From Gymnothorax reevesii (taxonomy: Eukaryota; Chordata; Actinopteri; Anguilliformes; Muraenidae), in the NCBI GenBank assembly GCA_029721435.1, contig CM056580.1, forward strand, positions 23,120,367 to 23,184,366: a stretch of DNA of 64,000 bases, written 5' to 3'. Numbering within the stretch: the stretch's first letter is position 1; the number at the start of each line of letters is the position of its first letter. Below, piece after piece: positions 22,027-33,634 of this stretch. The position numbers and the translations under genes are program-made. The notes beneath the pieces were generated by a model. That model worked only from the letters and a program-made list of their open reading frames with translations. It was not told the DNA's origin and searched no databases.

Positions 22027-22181
22027 TTAAAATGCAATTGTATTGACCAACCATCAGTTGTTACCACACGCCTTGTTCAATAGCGTCAGGAGTGTTACTC
22101 CTTTACAGAGGACCCCTCCTAGGCTCAGTGCCCCATAACCACACCACACGCGCCGCAGCACATTTACACAGCTGCTCTCAC

Positions 22182-22291
22182 CTGGACAACTCCTCCAGCT
22201 TCGACTTAGCAAACTCCAGGCTCTTCCTCTCTACGTGCTCATGAGGGGTGTGGGCCAGCAGCTCGTGAAGGGTGATGATGTAGCGTGGGAT
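22182..22291 (-). CDS. rasgrf2: rasgrf2 exon 8 (DH)
   Basis: The 110-bp exon starts in phase 0 with [20 protein letters not shown] and ends KSKLEELS plus two bases of an Arg codon before donor [21 protein letters not shown] is the most conserved helix of Dbl-homology domains, where the P-x-R-Y and L-x-x-L-L-x-x-T-P residues contact the GTPase. Confidence 0.97.
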
Positions 22292-22678
22292 CTGTCCCGC
22301 CGACCGACAGAGACAAGACAAAAAGTATAAATCCAAAGAGAGAGAAAGTGCAGTCAATAACAAATTGATTTTATGCACAAAAATTCGGTTGACAAATGCC
22401 AGTGCTCGCTAACGTTCATGATGACTTCTGCTTCAAAAAACACAGAGTTACTGATTGTCATGAGGCGTTTGAAAGATGGAACAAGCGATAAAGACGCTGT
22501 GGCTACTTTAGAAAATTCAATATTGTGGACAAAGTTGGAGGTAGAGGTTTTACCTACCCCAATCATTCAGGAACAAGTTGATCCCGAAGTCACTACAGTA
22601 ACACACACGTACATGTGCGTGTACATGTGCATGCGTGCGTGTGTGTGCGCCCATAAGTGTGTGGGGTGGGGAGCAGAC
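22292..22678 (-). other. rasgrf2 intron 7
   Basis: 387 bp; a short CA/TG-rich patch near 22600-22650, otherwise nothing. Confidence 0.85.
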
Positions 22679-22872
22679 CTGGAACATGGGGTAGGTGAGG
22701 AAAGTCTCCAGCATCCTCCCCTCACAGGCAGCGTTGGCCTCGTACTGCTTCAGCAGCTTGTCGAAGTCCCGGTTCTGCTTGCAGTTGGCCAGAACCTGCA
22801 GACTGTACTGGTGGTTTCGCACAAACTCCTGGTAGATGTTCAGCATGGGCAGTAGGATATCAAAGAGGTCAG
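22679..22872 (-). CDS. rasgrf2: rasgrf2 exon 7 (DH core)
   Basis: The 194-bp exon encodes [16 protein letters not shown], the [15 protein letters not shown] segment and [12 protein letters not shown], the conserved core of the DH domain. Acceptor CCTGCAG; it ends in phase 0 at CAG|GTCTGC. This donor departs from consensus at positions +3 to +6, but the Q-to-I junction with exon 8 is exactly the family junction, so the site is trusted. Confidence 0.96.
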
Positions 22873-23416
22873 CTGCAGGGGGGAGCGAAAGCAGGTGTGA
22901 CCCCTACATGACCTTGTCAACTGCTGTTTTCATCTGCATACCAATCGGCACACAGGCTGAGTAACCTTGGAAACGCTTATCTGCTCTACACCTGTAGAAT
23001 GTAGCTGCAGTTACAAGCAGCTTTTTTTCCTGTGGCCATTGTGGAGAGAGCTGTGTGAGGTCAAACTGGCGGTTATGGTCAGTGAGATAGAGAAGGGGGT
23101 TAATGGCCTTCATAGCAGGCCTTCATCAATAAAAGGATTTTTCTGGTTGCTAGAAAAACTGCTTTGGTGAATTGCGCAGTAATCAATGTTTGTGGTCGAA
23201 AATGAAAATGCCTGTTCCAGACTATCAACTACAGCCATGCACAGAGCCAGCAGCAATTGGAGTCTGTGGTTAACGGAGTCATTAGCGACTGTGATAGAGA
23301 GCTTAACACCATGTGCTATGAATAGGCTCTGGGGTGAAATGTGTCAGAGGTGAATCTGTTTGCGTCTGTTGTGGCTGAGAGCAACTGAGTTCACACACTG
23401 TTCCTGGGCAACTCAC
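22873..23416 (-). other. rasgrf2 intron 6
   Basis: 544 bp of ordinary intron; nothing recognised. Confidence 0.85.
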
Positions 23417-23496
23417 CTAAAACTAATGTGGGCCAGTTCGCTATCCTCGCTTTAAGGCCTTGGTGGAATATCTCGTGGAGAAACATAATAGTTTCA
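23417..23496 (-). CDS. rasgrf2: rasgrf2 exon 6 (DH domain)
   Basis: The 80-bp exon completes the Ser codon of exon 5 and encodes [18 protein letters not shown] and NWPTLVL, DH helices that contribute to the Rho-family GTPase contact surface. Acceptor TTCTAG, donor G|GTGAGT (consensus). The split Ala codon is completed in exon 7. Confidence 0.96.
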
Positions 23497-23661
23497 CTAG
23501 AAAAGAACAAGGATATAAATCAGATAAAACAATGAATTAGCGCAATTCTGGGGCTTAAGCAATACCAATGCATAGAATATTTCTGCTTTAGCAGGGAAGA
23601 TACCAGTTTGTGTGTACACTCATAATCACACACTCGCTCACAGACACAAACACGCACACAC

Positions 23662-23915
23662 CTGTTGAGGAAGATGCTGCTGACATCATCGTGGCTAATA
23701 GGTGGCTTCTTTGAGCTGGCAGCCATGCGAAGTGGCCTCAGGAAGCAGTTGACCAGGATGGAGAGCTGGTGGACGTACTCGGACTCGGCCTCCACCATAT
23801 TGAAGACGATCTGGTTCCTCTTCCTCATGCTCTCTGCGTGGGGAGAGCAGATATAGTCCTGAACGATGATCTTCCACTTCCGCCTGCACAGCCAGCCGCG
23901 CATGAAGCTCTGCAC
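23662..23915 (-). CDS. rasgrf2: rasgrf2 exon 5 (IQ motif and start of DH)
   Basis: The 254-bp exon starts in phase 0 after a CT-rich acceptor. It opens with [14 protein letters not shown], an IQ motif (V-Q-x3-R-G-x3-R-R), the calmodulin-binding site known for RasGRF. It then enters the DH domain at [20 protein letters not shown] and continues to [16 protein letters not shown]. Donor AG|GTGTGT. It is the first of a tight four-exon cluster; the next intron is only 165 bp. The match to known RasGRF sequence is nearly complete. Confidence 0.97.
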
Positions 23916-24078
23916 CTGAGAGAGAGAGCACAGGAACAGCCCACTGCTGCAGTTACACACACCTGCATGCATGTGATGCTCACATACACCCATACACACG
24001 TGATGCAGACATATACCCGTAAAGTAACAACACATACTCCCATACACACGTGATACACACATATACTCATACTGTCAC

Positions 24079-24318
24079 AACCCTCATGTGAATCCCTTGC
24101 GAGTCCCTTGGCAATTGGAATAGAATAGAATGACTTTATTGTCCACTTTAGAGGAAATTTCAAATTCAGCAGCTTTTATGTCTATTAAGTGTATGTGTGC
24201 TGTGATTGGTTTACGTTCTGTGCGTCTCTCCACTTCCGCTGAATTTCTTCATGCAGTTGTACGTTTACCAATGGCCTACCAAGTATTTAAGCCCTCTAGT
24301 TCATCTGCAAGTTGCTTG
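24079..24318 (+). repeat. unnamed dispersed repeat, copy 1
   Basis: Similar to 52878-53078 in the same orientation: shared blocks AATCCCTTGCG, TCAGCAGCTT, TCTATTAAGTGTATG, GTGCTGTGATTGGTTTA and TATTTAAGCCC. This copy carries an extra 50 bp at 24117-24166. No coding sequence; class unknown. Confidence 0.7.
24117..24166 (-). mobile_element. 50-bp retroposed LINE/SINE tail
   Basis: The insertion is absent from the related repeat copy at 52919-52926. It is bounded by AATT on both sides. Read on the minus strand it is TGAAATTTCCTCTAAAGTGG, then ACAATAAAGTCA and a TTCTA-type short repeat tail, like the 3' end of a fish LINE or SINE. Confidence 0.6.
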
Positions 24319-24476
24319 AGTCCTTGCTTCCTGGTGCACAAATACACCCTTACTTTCTCTCTCACACACACCTGCACGTGCATGTGATGCACACATACAC
24401 TCATACACACACGCACACAAACACACGCACATGCATACACACATACACACATAAACGCTAGCACATGCATTCACGT

Positions 24477-24513
<37 letters not shown>

Positions 24514-25209
24514 CAAATATACATAAAAACTTCAGCGTTACCTCCACCTCAAAGCTACCAAACCAGCAGCACACAGGACGCATACATAACCCACCCAGAG
24601 TATGGGAGTCTGGGAGTCTGGTCTTACCCAAAAAGTTCTGGTGTGGGCAAAGGTTTTTTCAGCCAAACACAACAACACCTGACCAGTCCATTCAACTGAG
24701 ATCTTGATAAATAGTATCAGGAGCACTGTTGTTGTGCTTATAATAGAACCAGTTTACACACCGGCCCTTTTCCGATACGACTGGACACCCCTACCCAAGA
24801 GATAAAAGCCCGAAAAGTCATAATGCATTTACAATAAGGCTATATATCAGCAGCAAGTGTAATTCCACGATTAATCGATAAAGCTACTCTGTAAGACAGA
24901 TAATGCTGATAACTCAGAAAGGCCAGCACAGGGAAACTCCCAGCATTATACTGTTGAAGGATCCACCATTCTCATCACATCACGCACCAAAACACAAAAT
25001 GGCTTTAAATCCCATCTCAGAGTCGCTCAGACTGTAAAGGAACGTGATTGACCTGAAGAGAATGATAAAAGGGATAAGCGTTTGGCCGTGTGGCAGTAAT
25101 GCACGGTAGCTTCTAAAGAGCTAAGACTGGGTACTTGCGGAAAGATAACTCCGTGGTGTTCGCCCCAGCACAGACTCTTTAAAGATGCCAATCACACGCC
25201 TCGGAATAC

Positions 25210-25299
25210 CTTCTTTATCTTCTTAATGTCAGGGTCTTCCTCTTCGTGATTTATGTGGTACGGTCGCATTCTCTCCTTGGTTTTATTCAGAGCTATGAT
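25210..25299 (-). CDS. rasgrf2: rasgrf2 exon 4 (linker before IQ)
   Basis: The 90-bp exon encodes 30 whole codons, phase 0 at both ends, beginning [14 protein letters not shown] and ending DPDIKKIKK. The acidic EEED stretch followed by the lysine-rich KKIKK matches the segment just before the IQ motif. The acceptor is CTGCAG and the donor GTATTC is weak. As a phase 0/0 cassette it could be skipped without a frameshift, but nothing here shows that it is. Confidence 0.94.
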
Positions 25300-28200
25300 C
25301 TGCAGAAGTGAGAAAACACACAGACGCACATAGATAAGTTATGGTAGAAAGCCATTAACTCTGAACACAGATGTCTTCCTATCTGTCTGGTATTTCTGTT
25401 GGCAAGTTCTGATTATTCAAAGGTCTCGTACCCTCTGAATCAGCAAAATGGAATGAAGCTACTTGCTTTATAAACTACATTTGGTGGCAGATTGTCATTA
25501 TATCCTCTGTGGCGGTGCCAAAACCCAAATCTTTCAGGACAACGAAAAAACAATCAGGCAATATCAATAGCCGACTGTCTTCTGATCGACAGGAGGAAAA
25601 TTCGGCATTAAGCCTCCGTGATCAAAGACCACAGAGCTTCAATAATCTTGTGAAATGTGATGGATGTTCACATTTATTTTCCTTTCCTACAAGAAATATG
25701 GGATTAATTTTGAGCGAAGCACAAATTACTGATAAGAAAGAATGAATTCTTATAAATCTCATAAGACCAAATAAGATAGCATGTGCCAGGTGTATTCAAC
25801 GAATAAAGGATTATACATCCCTGCGAGTTCAACCAATTAAGGCATCATTTTTCCAATCTTCGTGTAATATATATCGCCCAAGATCACAGGCTCCACAAAT
25901 CTCACTAACAATGTCAGATAATATAAATTCACAAAGTTATTCTACCCCCAGATATGAACTTACATGTGCTTTCTTTTCACACGATTTCTTTGTCTGAAAA
26001 TAAATTTGAGATATTAGTTACACAATATAGGCCTTTCAGATGTACTGCAAGCCAGATCCTGGCCGGAAGAAGACAGGCATTCAGTGTAGACAGAGGATGA
26101 GGATTTGAATGGGCCTATTTGAGTGAGTCTTCAGTTGTAACCTCCTTGTTAGTTCAGAGCGTGTGCAATGTGGATTTTTTGGCAGGTGCAATGGTTGTCC
26201 AGGAAACCTGCTGTTTGAACCACAGCAATGACATCACAGTTTAGTTAAAACAGGCAGTGGGCCATTTTCCCTCCCCCTCAGCCTTATGTTCCCAGACTGC
26301 AGTATGTGTGTTTACTGTAGGTTCCTGATGTCACCGGAGAATGAAGAAGAATGTATCTCACACACCAGCTCACTGGCTCACTAACGTATTAAACCATTTA
26401 TACTCCTTATTGCTGACAAGTATATCTCCGCGCCTACCCACGCACACCCACGCACCCACAAGCCCACACATACACACATTTAAGCATGCACGCACAGACA
26501 CACAGGCGCGCTTACACAGGATTACCCACAAAGCTGCACACAAAGCGTGCAAATGGGGGCTCGTAATCTTTGTCAACGGTGCGCAAGTGAGACCAACCAT
26601 GCCTTGTGGGGCCACATTGAAAAGTGTCAAAACCTCCTCATTAGATAATTGCTTCAACCCCCCCTCCTGACAAAATCCAGCCTTCAGTCCCTAACAGCTG
26701 TAGCAGACAGCTTTGAGACAATATCACATTTTAATCATGAAAGCCATCGGCATTGTGGATTTAACGTGCTGTCCTTCGGCTCTCTGTGGAGCCACAGTCT
26801 TCAAGCTCTTCTGACCCAGCACCTACCATTCTGGCTCAGAGGTATCCAGGGGACTCCATAAAACTACAATAAAGCTTTAACTATTTAAAACCTTTTCTCA
26901 TTTTGAAATGTCATCCCAAATTATGATACAGTCACGATATACAAAGTCTTGTCAGGCACCCCTACGGTTCATTCAGAGACCCCCTGTTGAAAATCACGGC
27001 TGGTCGAGGAGTGGGTGTAAGCCTGTCATACATGGAGCCAGAACGATCCTGAAACCAAGTCTGAAGCTACAAGGCAATCTACATGAAACCTATTAACGCC
27101 ATAATTTAGTTTTGCATGGTGTTTGCTTTCATAAATTGAAAGACTTGCTTTAAAAAAATACTTTTAAAAAAGGAAATCACTTTTTAATATTGAGGGGGAA
27201 TTTTCTCATAGTTCTGAGAATGTGCAGAGAATGAAGTTCAAGCCTCTCCAATCTGTTTTTGCCAGGAAGCAGTTAAACTGAAAGGCAGCAACTGTTTCAT
27301 ATTTCAAGCAAGTTTATGATGGAACCCTGGCAACTTTCACCTTAGTGTTCGTGAAAGATCATAGGAGTCAACTCCAGAGCAAAAAACATACATGAGGCCT
27401 CTCTGAGGTTCGAACAAAAGCATTTTCCCCTAATGAAAGAGCACTGAACAGCTTTGTAAAACATTAACGCAGCAAATGCAACATTAAACACATAATAAAC
27501 ATCAAAAACATTGGTGACTGTGAGTGAAGAAAGTTAGATGAGCACTTGAGCGAGAAAACAATTTTTTCCTCATGTTGGTTACAAATATCATAAATAATTT
27601 TACGGGATGTCATAAAATTTTGTGCTATGAATTCATTCTATGGTGCACAAGCATGTTTTCAGGTTAGATATGAAAGCAAACTACAAGAGCAGTATAGTTC
27701 AAAATACATTGACACAGCTTGGATCCTCACACCATAATAAAGAAAAACAGAGTCTGCACAGAATGGTGCAATAAACAAAAAACAATCAGCAAGTGGTTGT
27801 TCTTATGCCAAAAACAACCTGTTAAGCTGTTTGAAAGTTAAGATATGAGGCCGTGGTCTGCAGAACGGTATCTCTGAAGAAAAAAAAAAACATTCCGAAC
27901 AATGAAGCGGATGGGTAACAGCAGCAGAATTCTGAGCTACGTTCTCATCCTGTGAGAGAAGAACAGGAAAATAAAACTACAGTGGGCAGGTTACCACCAA
28001 AAACAGAGGAATGAAGATTGGAAAAATGCCACCTGCTAGAGGAATCTTAATTTCAAGTGCAAATGATGGGGTCAGAATTTAGATAAACAACATGAGTTCT
28101 AGGATTAGTCCTGTTATTCGTCAAAAATAATAATGGTTTTGGTGGTGTAAAGTTGCCAAGGAAGTATACTTAGCAGACGAAGGATCCCTTAATAACTACT

Positions 28201-28439
28201 AATCGTCACTTGCAATCAAGTCCAAGCATCATTGCTCACTAAGCACATCACTTTATGAACACACTGCAACCTTTACCAAATGAATACCACCAGTAATGTA
28301 TCGTGTACCAGAGCAAGCATCATCTCATGCTGGTTCAACAAAATGAGTGACTTAAATTCAGTGAAATACAGTACACAAACTCATTGTTATAGAGAACTGT
28401 GTGGATGAGGTGGAATGAGAATTTCACAACAGTAATTTG

Positions 28440-28842
28440 GGTCACACTTTAGATGAAGTGTTGCTCATAAAGGCTTTATACAGCATGTATAATGCCTTCA
28501 TAAATGAGATATAATGTCTTCATAAATCATACATAAGCAAATTTCATGCTATGTAAAGGGTGAAATAACACATCCTTATTCAGCATGTGGTACCAGATGT
28601 CATATAACTGACAATGTTACTTAGCTAGAGGCTAAATACTATAAAGGGTGACATTGTCAGCTAAGTGACATTGTCATTGTCACATCTGGCATCACATGCT
28701 AAATAAGGATGTGTTATTTCACCCTTTACAAAGCATGGCATTTGCTTACGTATGATTTATGAAGACTTTATGTCTCATTTATGAAGGCATTATACATGCT
28801 GTATAAAGTTTTTTTGAGCAACACTTCATCTAAAGTGTGACA
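28440..28842. mobile_element. palindromic hAT-type MITE, copy B
   Basis: 403 bp. Left end GGTCACACTTTAGATGAAGT, right end ACTTCATCTAAAGTGTGACA; the arms pair over nearly the whole length, including AACACATCCTTAT against ATAAGGATGTGTT. Flanks GTAATTTG and CTAATTTG are an 8-bp target duplication with one mismatch. This is the fuller copy of the family also seen at 6601-6957. Confidence 0.87.
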
Positions 28843-28949
28843 CTAATTTGTAATTTTTTTCCCTTGACACAAGACCTGAAATAATCTTTCAATGCTGTGC
28901 TTTATTACTTGTTGATCAAAAGTTACAGTTGAACCGGTTTTCAATTGAT

Positions 28950-29230
28950 ATATACCATCCATCCATCTGTGATATAAAGTGTTTATTCATGGTCAGGGTC
29001 ACTCAGGAGGGCTGGAGCCAATCCCTGCATAGAGTGAGTGACAGACAGTTCACCAGTCCATCACACATATCACACACCATTCACTCACGCACTCATATAA
29101 ACAGACAATTTAGGGTCTCCATTTTGCCTACCATTCAAGTCTTCGGACTGCCTGAGGAAACCAGACAGCTCAGAGACCAAGTTAAGGCCACACAAACAGG
29201 CCCTGAGCCGGACGTCAATCCACATCCCTT
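28950..29230 (+). repeat. common teleost dispersed repeat (CCATCCATC type)
   Basis: Starts with CCATCCATCCATCTG and runs through GGCTGGAGCCAATCCCTGC, CAGTCCATCACACAT, CACTCATATAAACAG and GGACTGCCTGAGGAAACC. This is the order of blocks in a very common non-coding fish repeat, here diverged. Confidence 0.65.
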
Positions 29231-31609
29231 TTCTGTATATATGTCCATATATTCAAATTCATCATACAAAGTATTACAGAAACCTTATGAACATAAGACA
29301 ATATGTATTCTGCATGCAGATCCTGTGAGACACTCTCCACCATACAGAGGCATACAAGATTAGCTCAATTAAATATGAGCACATAGCCCTCAAAAACAAA
29401 AGAAGGACTGAATTGACTGGCATACCTCATAGTGCTCTTTTGTCTGTGAGGCAAATGACTGATTATTACAGCCTCGAATAGAGGCAATAATACAAAAATT
29501 TACTGTTAAATGTACAGTTTTAATCTGTAGTTAAATGTGTAGCTGTACAACAGCATATCTCAAATCCAAAGCCCTCACATTGCTCACTGATTCATGTGAA
29601 TTCAGTTTGAGTTTAACAAATCAGGAAGTTTACTTTTTTTTTTCCTTTTTGTTTGTGTAGACACAAATATCTATGCTCAATCAAAAAATATTGTACACAA
29701 ATATTCAAGCCTGCTCCGATAATTTCTCATTCTCAGGGCAAAATCTATTGAGAGTCCATACATTTTGTAGCAAATTAAAAATAGTTACGCCTCATATCCT
29801 AGGCCGGGGGCATATACCTCAGTTGTCAACACCATTAAGTGGCACTGCCCATGTACATCCTCTATAAAGACAAAATAGTAAAAAAGAGCAAATGCACTTT
29901 CTCACAAAATTCTCAGATGAAAAAAAAAACAGGCCGTATGGTGTTCAGAAACATATCTGAAAAAACCATTAATTTTATTTAATCAAATGTTCCTTGCACT
30001 GTTGGTTTCAGCACAGTATAATATAAGGTTCCAGGGGTTAAGATCAGCCCTCCCGACAGGGGACAAAATGAATTGCTAAGTCCTAGGAGGACTCTTCAGC
30101 CTAAATCGCTCATTGATTTATGCCAATATTTAAAAAAAGAAATGTACATTCATCCGTTTCAGAATTACGGCTGCAATGCACTTTATGCTCTCAGCAATGT
30201 TTCAAAAAAAAAAAAAACAGTGATTAAAGCCACTTTTCCTTTTCAAAGAAGTCAGTAATGGATTATCGATGAACAGAATTTTTTTACTTTCCTTTTTGCA
30301 AGAGAAAAAATTAAAAGCCTTCTGAAGAACTGCTCAGCTTACTAATGCAAGTCATACACAATACATTAGAGACTCAGTCTTTCTCTGTTACACCATTAAA
30401 CTGAGGAACACAGAAGCAACGCCTCAGCAGCTTATATTCAAGCGAGGCTTTTGACAGGGCCGTGCGACTGCAGACACGAAAAGCAAGAATAAATGTGTGT
30501 GAAGAAAGGTCATTATTTTCAAAGAGAAGCCCACTATTCCTCCAAAACCTTGAAGGGTAGCACGGGTGGGCTCAAAAGACTAGGAGGTTGTTTTTCAGGA
30601 TATCACATTCAGATCAGAAAACAGCATCTTTTGGGAGACTGAATTTTCTCAGTGGTTCAATGCTGTATCCACGTCTGAACAGTCAGAGAGCAGAGTATTA
30701 ACAATATAAAGGGGGTATTGGTTGGGAAAGCAAAAATAAACACATGAAGAACAGTCTTTATGATATAAAAATTCAGACATCAGTAATTCTCAAAAAATTG
30801 AGAACTATGAGAGACTGTTCCTTTTTCTTTCACCTGTGACATTTACAGTTATTTTTCAGCACTGACATGAGTAGAATCTGCATCGTGATCTCGACAAAGC
30901 CGACGATTTTTAATGAACAAGCCAGGCAAGCTTGTCACAAATAAAACCTATGGATCAACATGCAGTAACATTGACTCCATTCTCAGAACTTGATGTACAA
31001 ATTGGGAAAATATCAATATCTACCCTGTTCTACCTAGGAGGACTCAGTAGACGATGGACACGCTCTGGACGCATCTCTCAGTGATGCATTTACTCACGCA
31101 TACACAGCCCTGGCCTAGCATATGCTCATCTTTTATTTGTTCAAATACATTCAGTGCTTATTTTCAGGCCAGCATTCTACCTCGCTGTAAAACACGAAAG
31201 CCATTAAGTCATGTAACCTTTTTTCTTTTCTGTAACTCCACCTGGTAAGTGTTAGATATCCAATTCAAGTTCATAAGTTTTCAAAAGTTAAAGTTATCGA
31301 TTGTCCTGCCTACTTGATAGTTAAAACAAAGCTCATCTTCAAGCGTTAACTTGGCAGCCGGTGAACTATTGCATCTAAATTTAAGTACCTTGAGATGTAT
31401 CAGAATGTACTGAAGCTTTAAGTCTGGCATACAGATGATTTGTAGTCCACAGCAGTCCCAGAGTAACCCCGCCCACACACAAACAAATAACCATTTGTAT
31501 ATGGGGCCTACTCAGACAGCCCCACGAGTCAGGAAGGAATGAGCAACAGTCACTGAGGTTCACCTCAATGTATCAGAGACTCTCATTTTAACTAAATGAA
31601 GAAAACCCA

Positions 31610-32740
31610 GTTTCGTACAATAAAGTGCATTACGGTAAACTGTTTAAACTTATGGTTAAGCTAAATCTGCCAACTGTTATCATTCGGATTCTTTATGATT
31701 GCTGTGCTCGGCAGGTGATCTGTGTTTCGTGGGAGGGTTTCATGTCTCGAAATTTTAATGCTCAGAATGGCGTAAAGCAAGGAGGGGTTTTATCTCCTGT
31801 ATTGTTTATATTCTACATCGATGAATTAATTGTCAAGTTAGCTAATGCCGGTATAGGGTGTCACGTTGGTCATTATTACGTGGGGGCGCTTGGATATGCT
31901 GATGATATTATGCTTAGTTTCCCTAGTTTAGCTGGTCTCAACAAGATGTTGAAGCTGTGTGGGTCTTTTGACAAAGAATATAATGTTGTCTTCAACCCTA
32001 ACAAATCTATCTGTATTAAATTTGGCGCTCCGGTCGAAACATGCGAAAAGGTATATCTAAACAGTAACGAACGGAAGTTGACCTCAGTTAAACATCTTGC
32101 CGTTATTGTTAATTCTGACATTTGCGATTCTGACGACTCTAATATAAAGAAGTGTCAGTTCAATAGCTCTGTAAATAAACTTTTGAGTAATTATAGCTAT
32201 CTTTCAGCTAGCGTTAAAATTAAATTGTTTGTTATTCAGTGCTGTGCTTTTTATGGTTCACAGTTGTGGTCAATTGGTTCTTCTGGTTTTGTGTCCAGCT
32301 GCAAGCAGTGGAACAAGGCAGTTCGCAAACTTTTAGACTTACCACTGCGTACACATACTTATATTTTAGGTCCATTGTTGGGACAGGCACATATTAGCGA
32401 ACGATTGTGTGCTAAGATCTTGAAGTTTTTATTTTCTGTGGGCTACAGTAAAAATGAAATTGTTGGTTTTGCTGGTAAATGGCTATGCGTAACGCAGATT
32501 CTCCAATGGGTGCCAACATAGCTTGTCTTTGTTTTATGTATGGTGTGAATTTTAATCGCCCACTACTTGGTAATCTACGTCATATATATGCATCAGCTAA
32601 ACCAACAGAATAGAAAGAAAGTGTAATTTGTATTTCATATAAGAGCTTATCGAGGTCATGGATGGCAATGCTCATTTTGATGGTTTTAATCTTGATATTG
32701 TGAGGCAAATGTTTAATGTGTTATGTGAGTGAGAGAAATT
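31610..32740 (+). mobile_element. 5'-truncated LINE fragment, RT palm and C-terminus
   Basis: The open frame 31625-32521 begins inside the RT A motif (KVHYGKLF), keeps GVKQGGVLSPVLF (31770-31805) and YADDIMLS (31895-31918), and ends QWVPT at a stop. The same protein continues in another frame: ELIEVMDGNAHFDGFNLDIV at about 32647-32700. Truncation inside motif A, a premature stop and a frameshift make it dead. It is a third LINE family, of a GVKQGG type unlike the two GVPQGS/GIPQGS elements. Confidence 0.82.
31625..32521 (+). pseudogene. LINE reverse transcriptase fragment
   Basis: 298 codons, the longest open frame in the window. It contains the RT B motif (QNGVKQGGVLSP) and C motif (YADD), then the thumb and connection region with YGSQLWSIG. 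It lacks the N-terminal RT motifs and endonuclease. The first codon of the open frame is GTG, not a true start. It lies antisense to rasgrf2 within intron 3. Confidence 0.85.
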
Positions 32741-33634
32741 AATGTATGTGTATGTATATATAAGTATGTGTAATATGTATGGATGTTTCAATACCAACCT
32801 CTACCATGAGTACGAATACAGACAAGAAGAACATCAGTCTCAGTATTTTTCTCGAATCATGACGGGACTCAGAAGAAACACTATGGACTTTTAGTCTCTG
32901 ACCGCTGCACCTCTGCCAAAACCTTTGCCTCAGTCAAACCATCCAGTGATTGACAGCTCATATACGTAGCTGATAAAGCCATCCTCGCCCATCAATAATG
33001 AATCTGTCTTTAATTTTATGTGCCCAAAATACTGAATATGGAAATACACGTGTATGAATGTAGCACAGTGCTGCACATGATCACAACTGCAACGTTACAA
33101 CTCGTTCTTGTGCCGATTACTGTACGCTCGTTAATGTGATTATTGACACGTGTAATAGCGGCATAAGAATCATTGGTTGTCTGCAGATCTAAAAACTGCC
33201 CACAGAGCAACAGCGCAATTAGCTCCCACCAACAGACGCTTCCACTGCCGCGGTGCAGCTCCACACAGCCACCAAGTTGCCTAGGTAACTCTTGCTGTCC
33301 AAAAGAGTATGCGCTCAGGCAGCGGCCGAATAGGTTCATTCACCAAGGCTCGTAATTTATCGTACGTCACAGATGAGATTTGACAAGCAGTCCCCATGGA
33401 GACAGATCCTGCTTAACAAAGAGAGGAGCTGACAATTCATTAATCGCCTGACGGAGACGGCAAGAATTAAATGGTTTGCGAGGACGCATGCTTTCTCAGA
33501 GCAATGCTTTAAAAGAGCCTGAGTCAATTGGTCATAAGCAAGATAGATGCTCACTTTTATAACAGTAGCCACAGAACACAGTCCCTCAATAAGGTCTGTT
33601 ATGCATGATTCCAAAAGGTCTGACATAGCTCAGT

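Larger units (their letters stand above)
20075..22181 (-). other. rasgrf2 intron 8
   Basis: About 2.1 kb. A SINE-like unit with a LINE-type tail (20325-20770) and a piggyBac-type element (20907-22026). The short remainders show nothing. Confidence 0.8.
23950..24510. repeat. CA-rich minisatellite, interrupted
   Basis: Units such as CATACACACGTGATG and CACATATACTCATA repeat on both sides of the insertion at 24079-24318. The right part ends in a pure CA run (24478-24506). Confidence 0.85.
23916..25209 (-). other. rasgrf2 intron 4
   Basis: About 1.3 kb. A CA-rich minisatellite (23950-24510) is split by an unnamed dispersed repeat (24079-24318). 24540-25209 shows nothing else. Confidence 0.8.

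Noticed and set aside
23950..24510. CRISPR-like array
   Set aside because: The repeats are CA-rich minisatellite units with no constant spacers, in a vertebrate genome.
31625..32521. Host gene with a 298-codon frame
   Set aside because: It is a truncated LINE reverse transcriptase (GVKQGG, YADD) lacking a real start.
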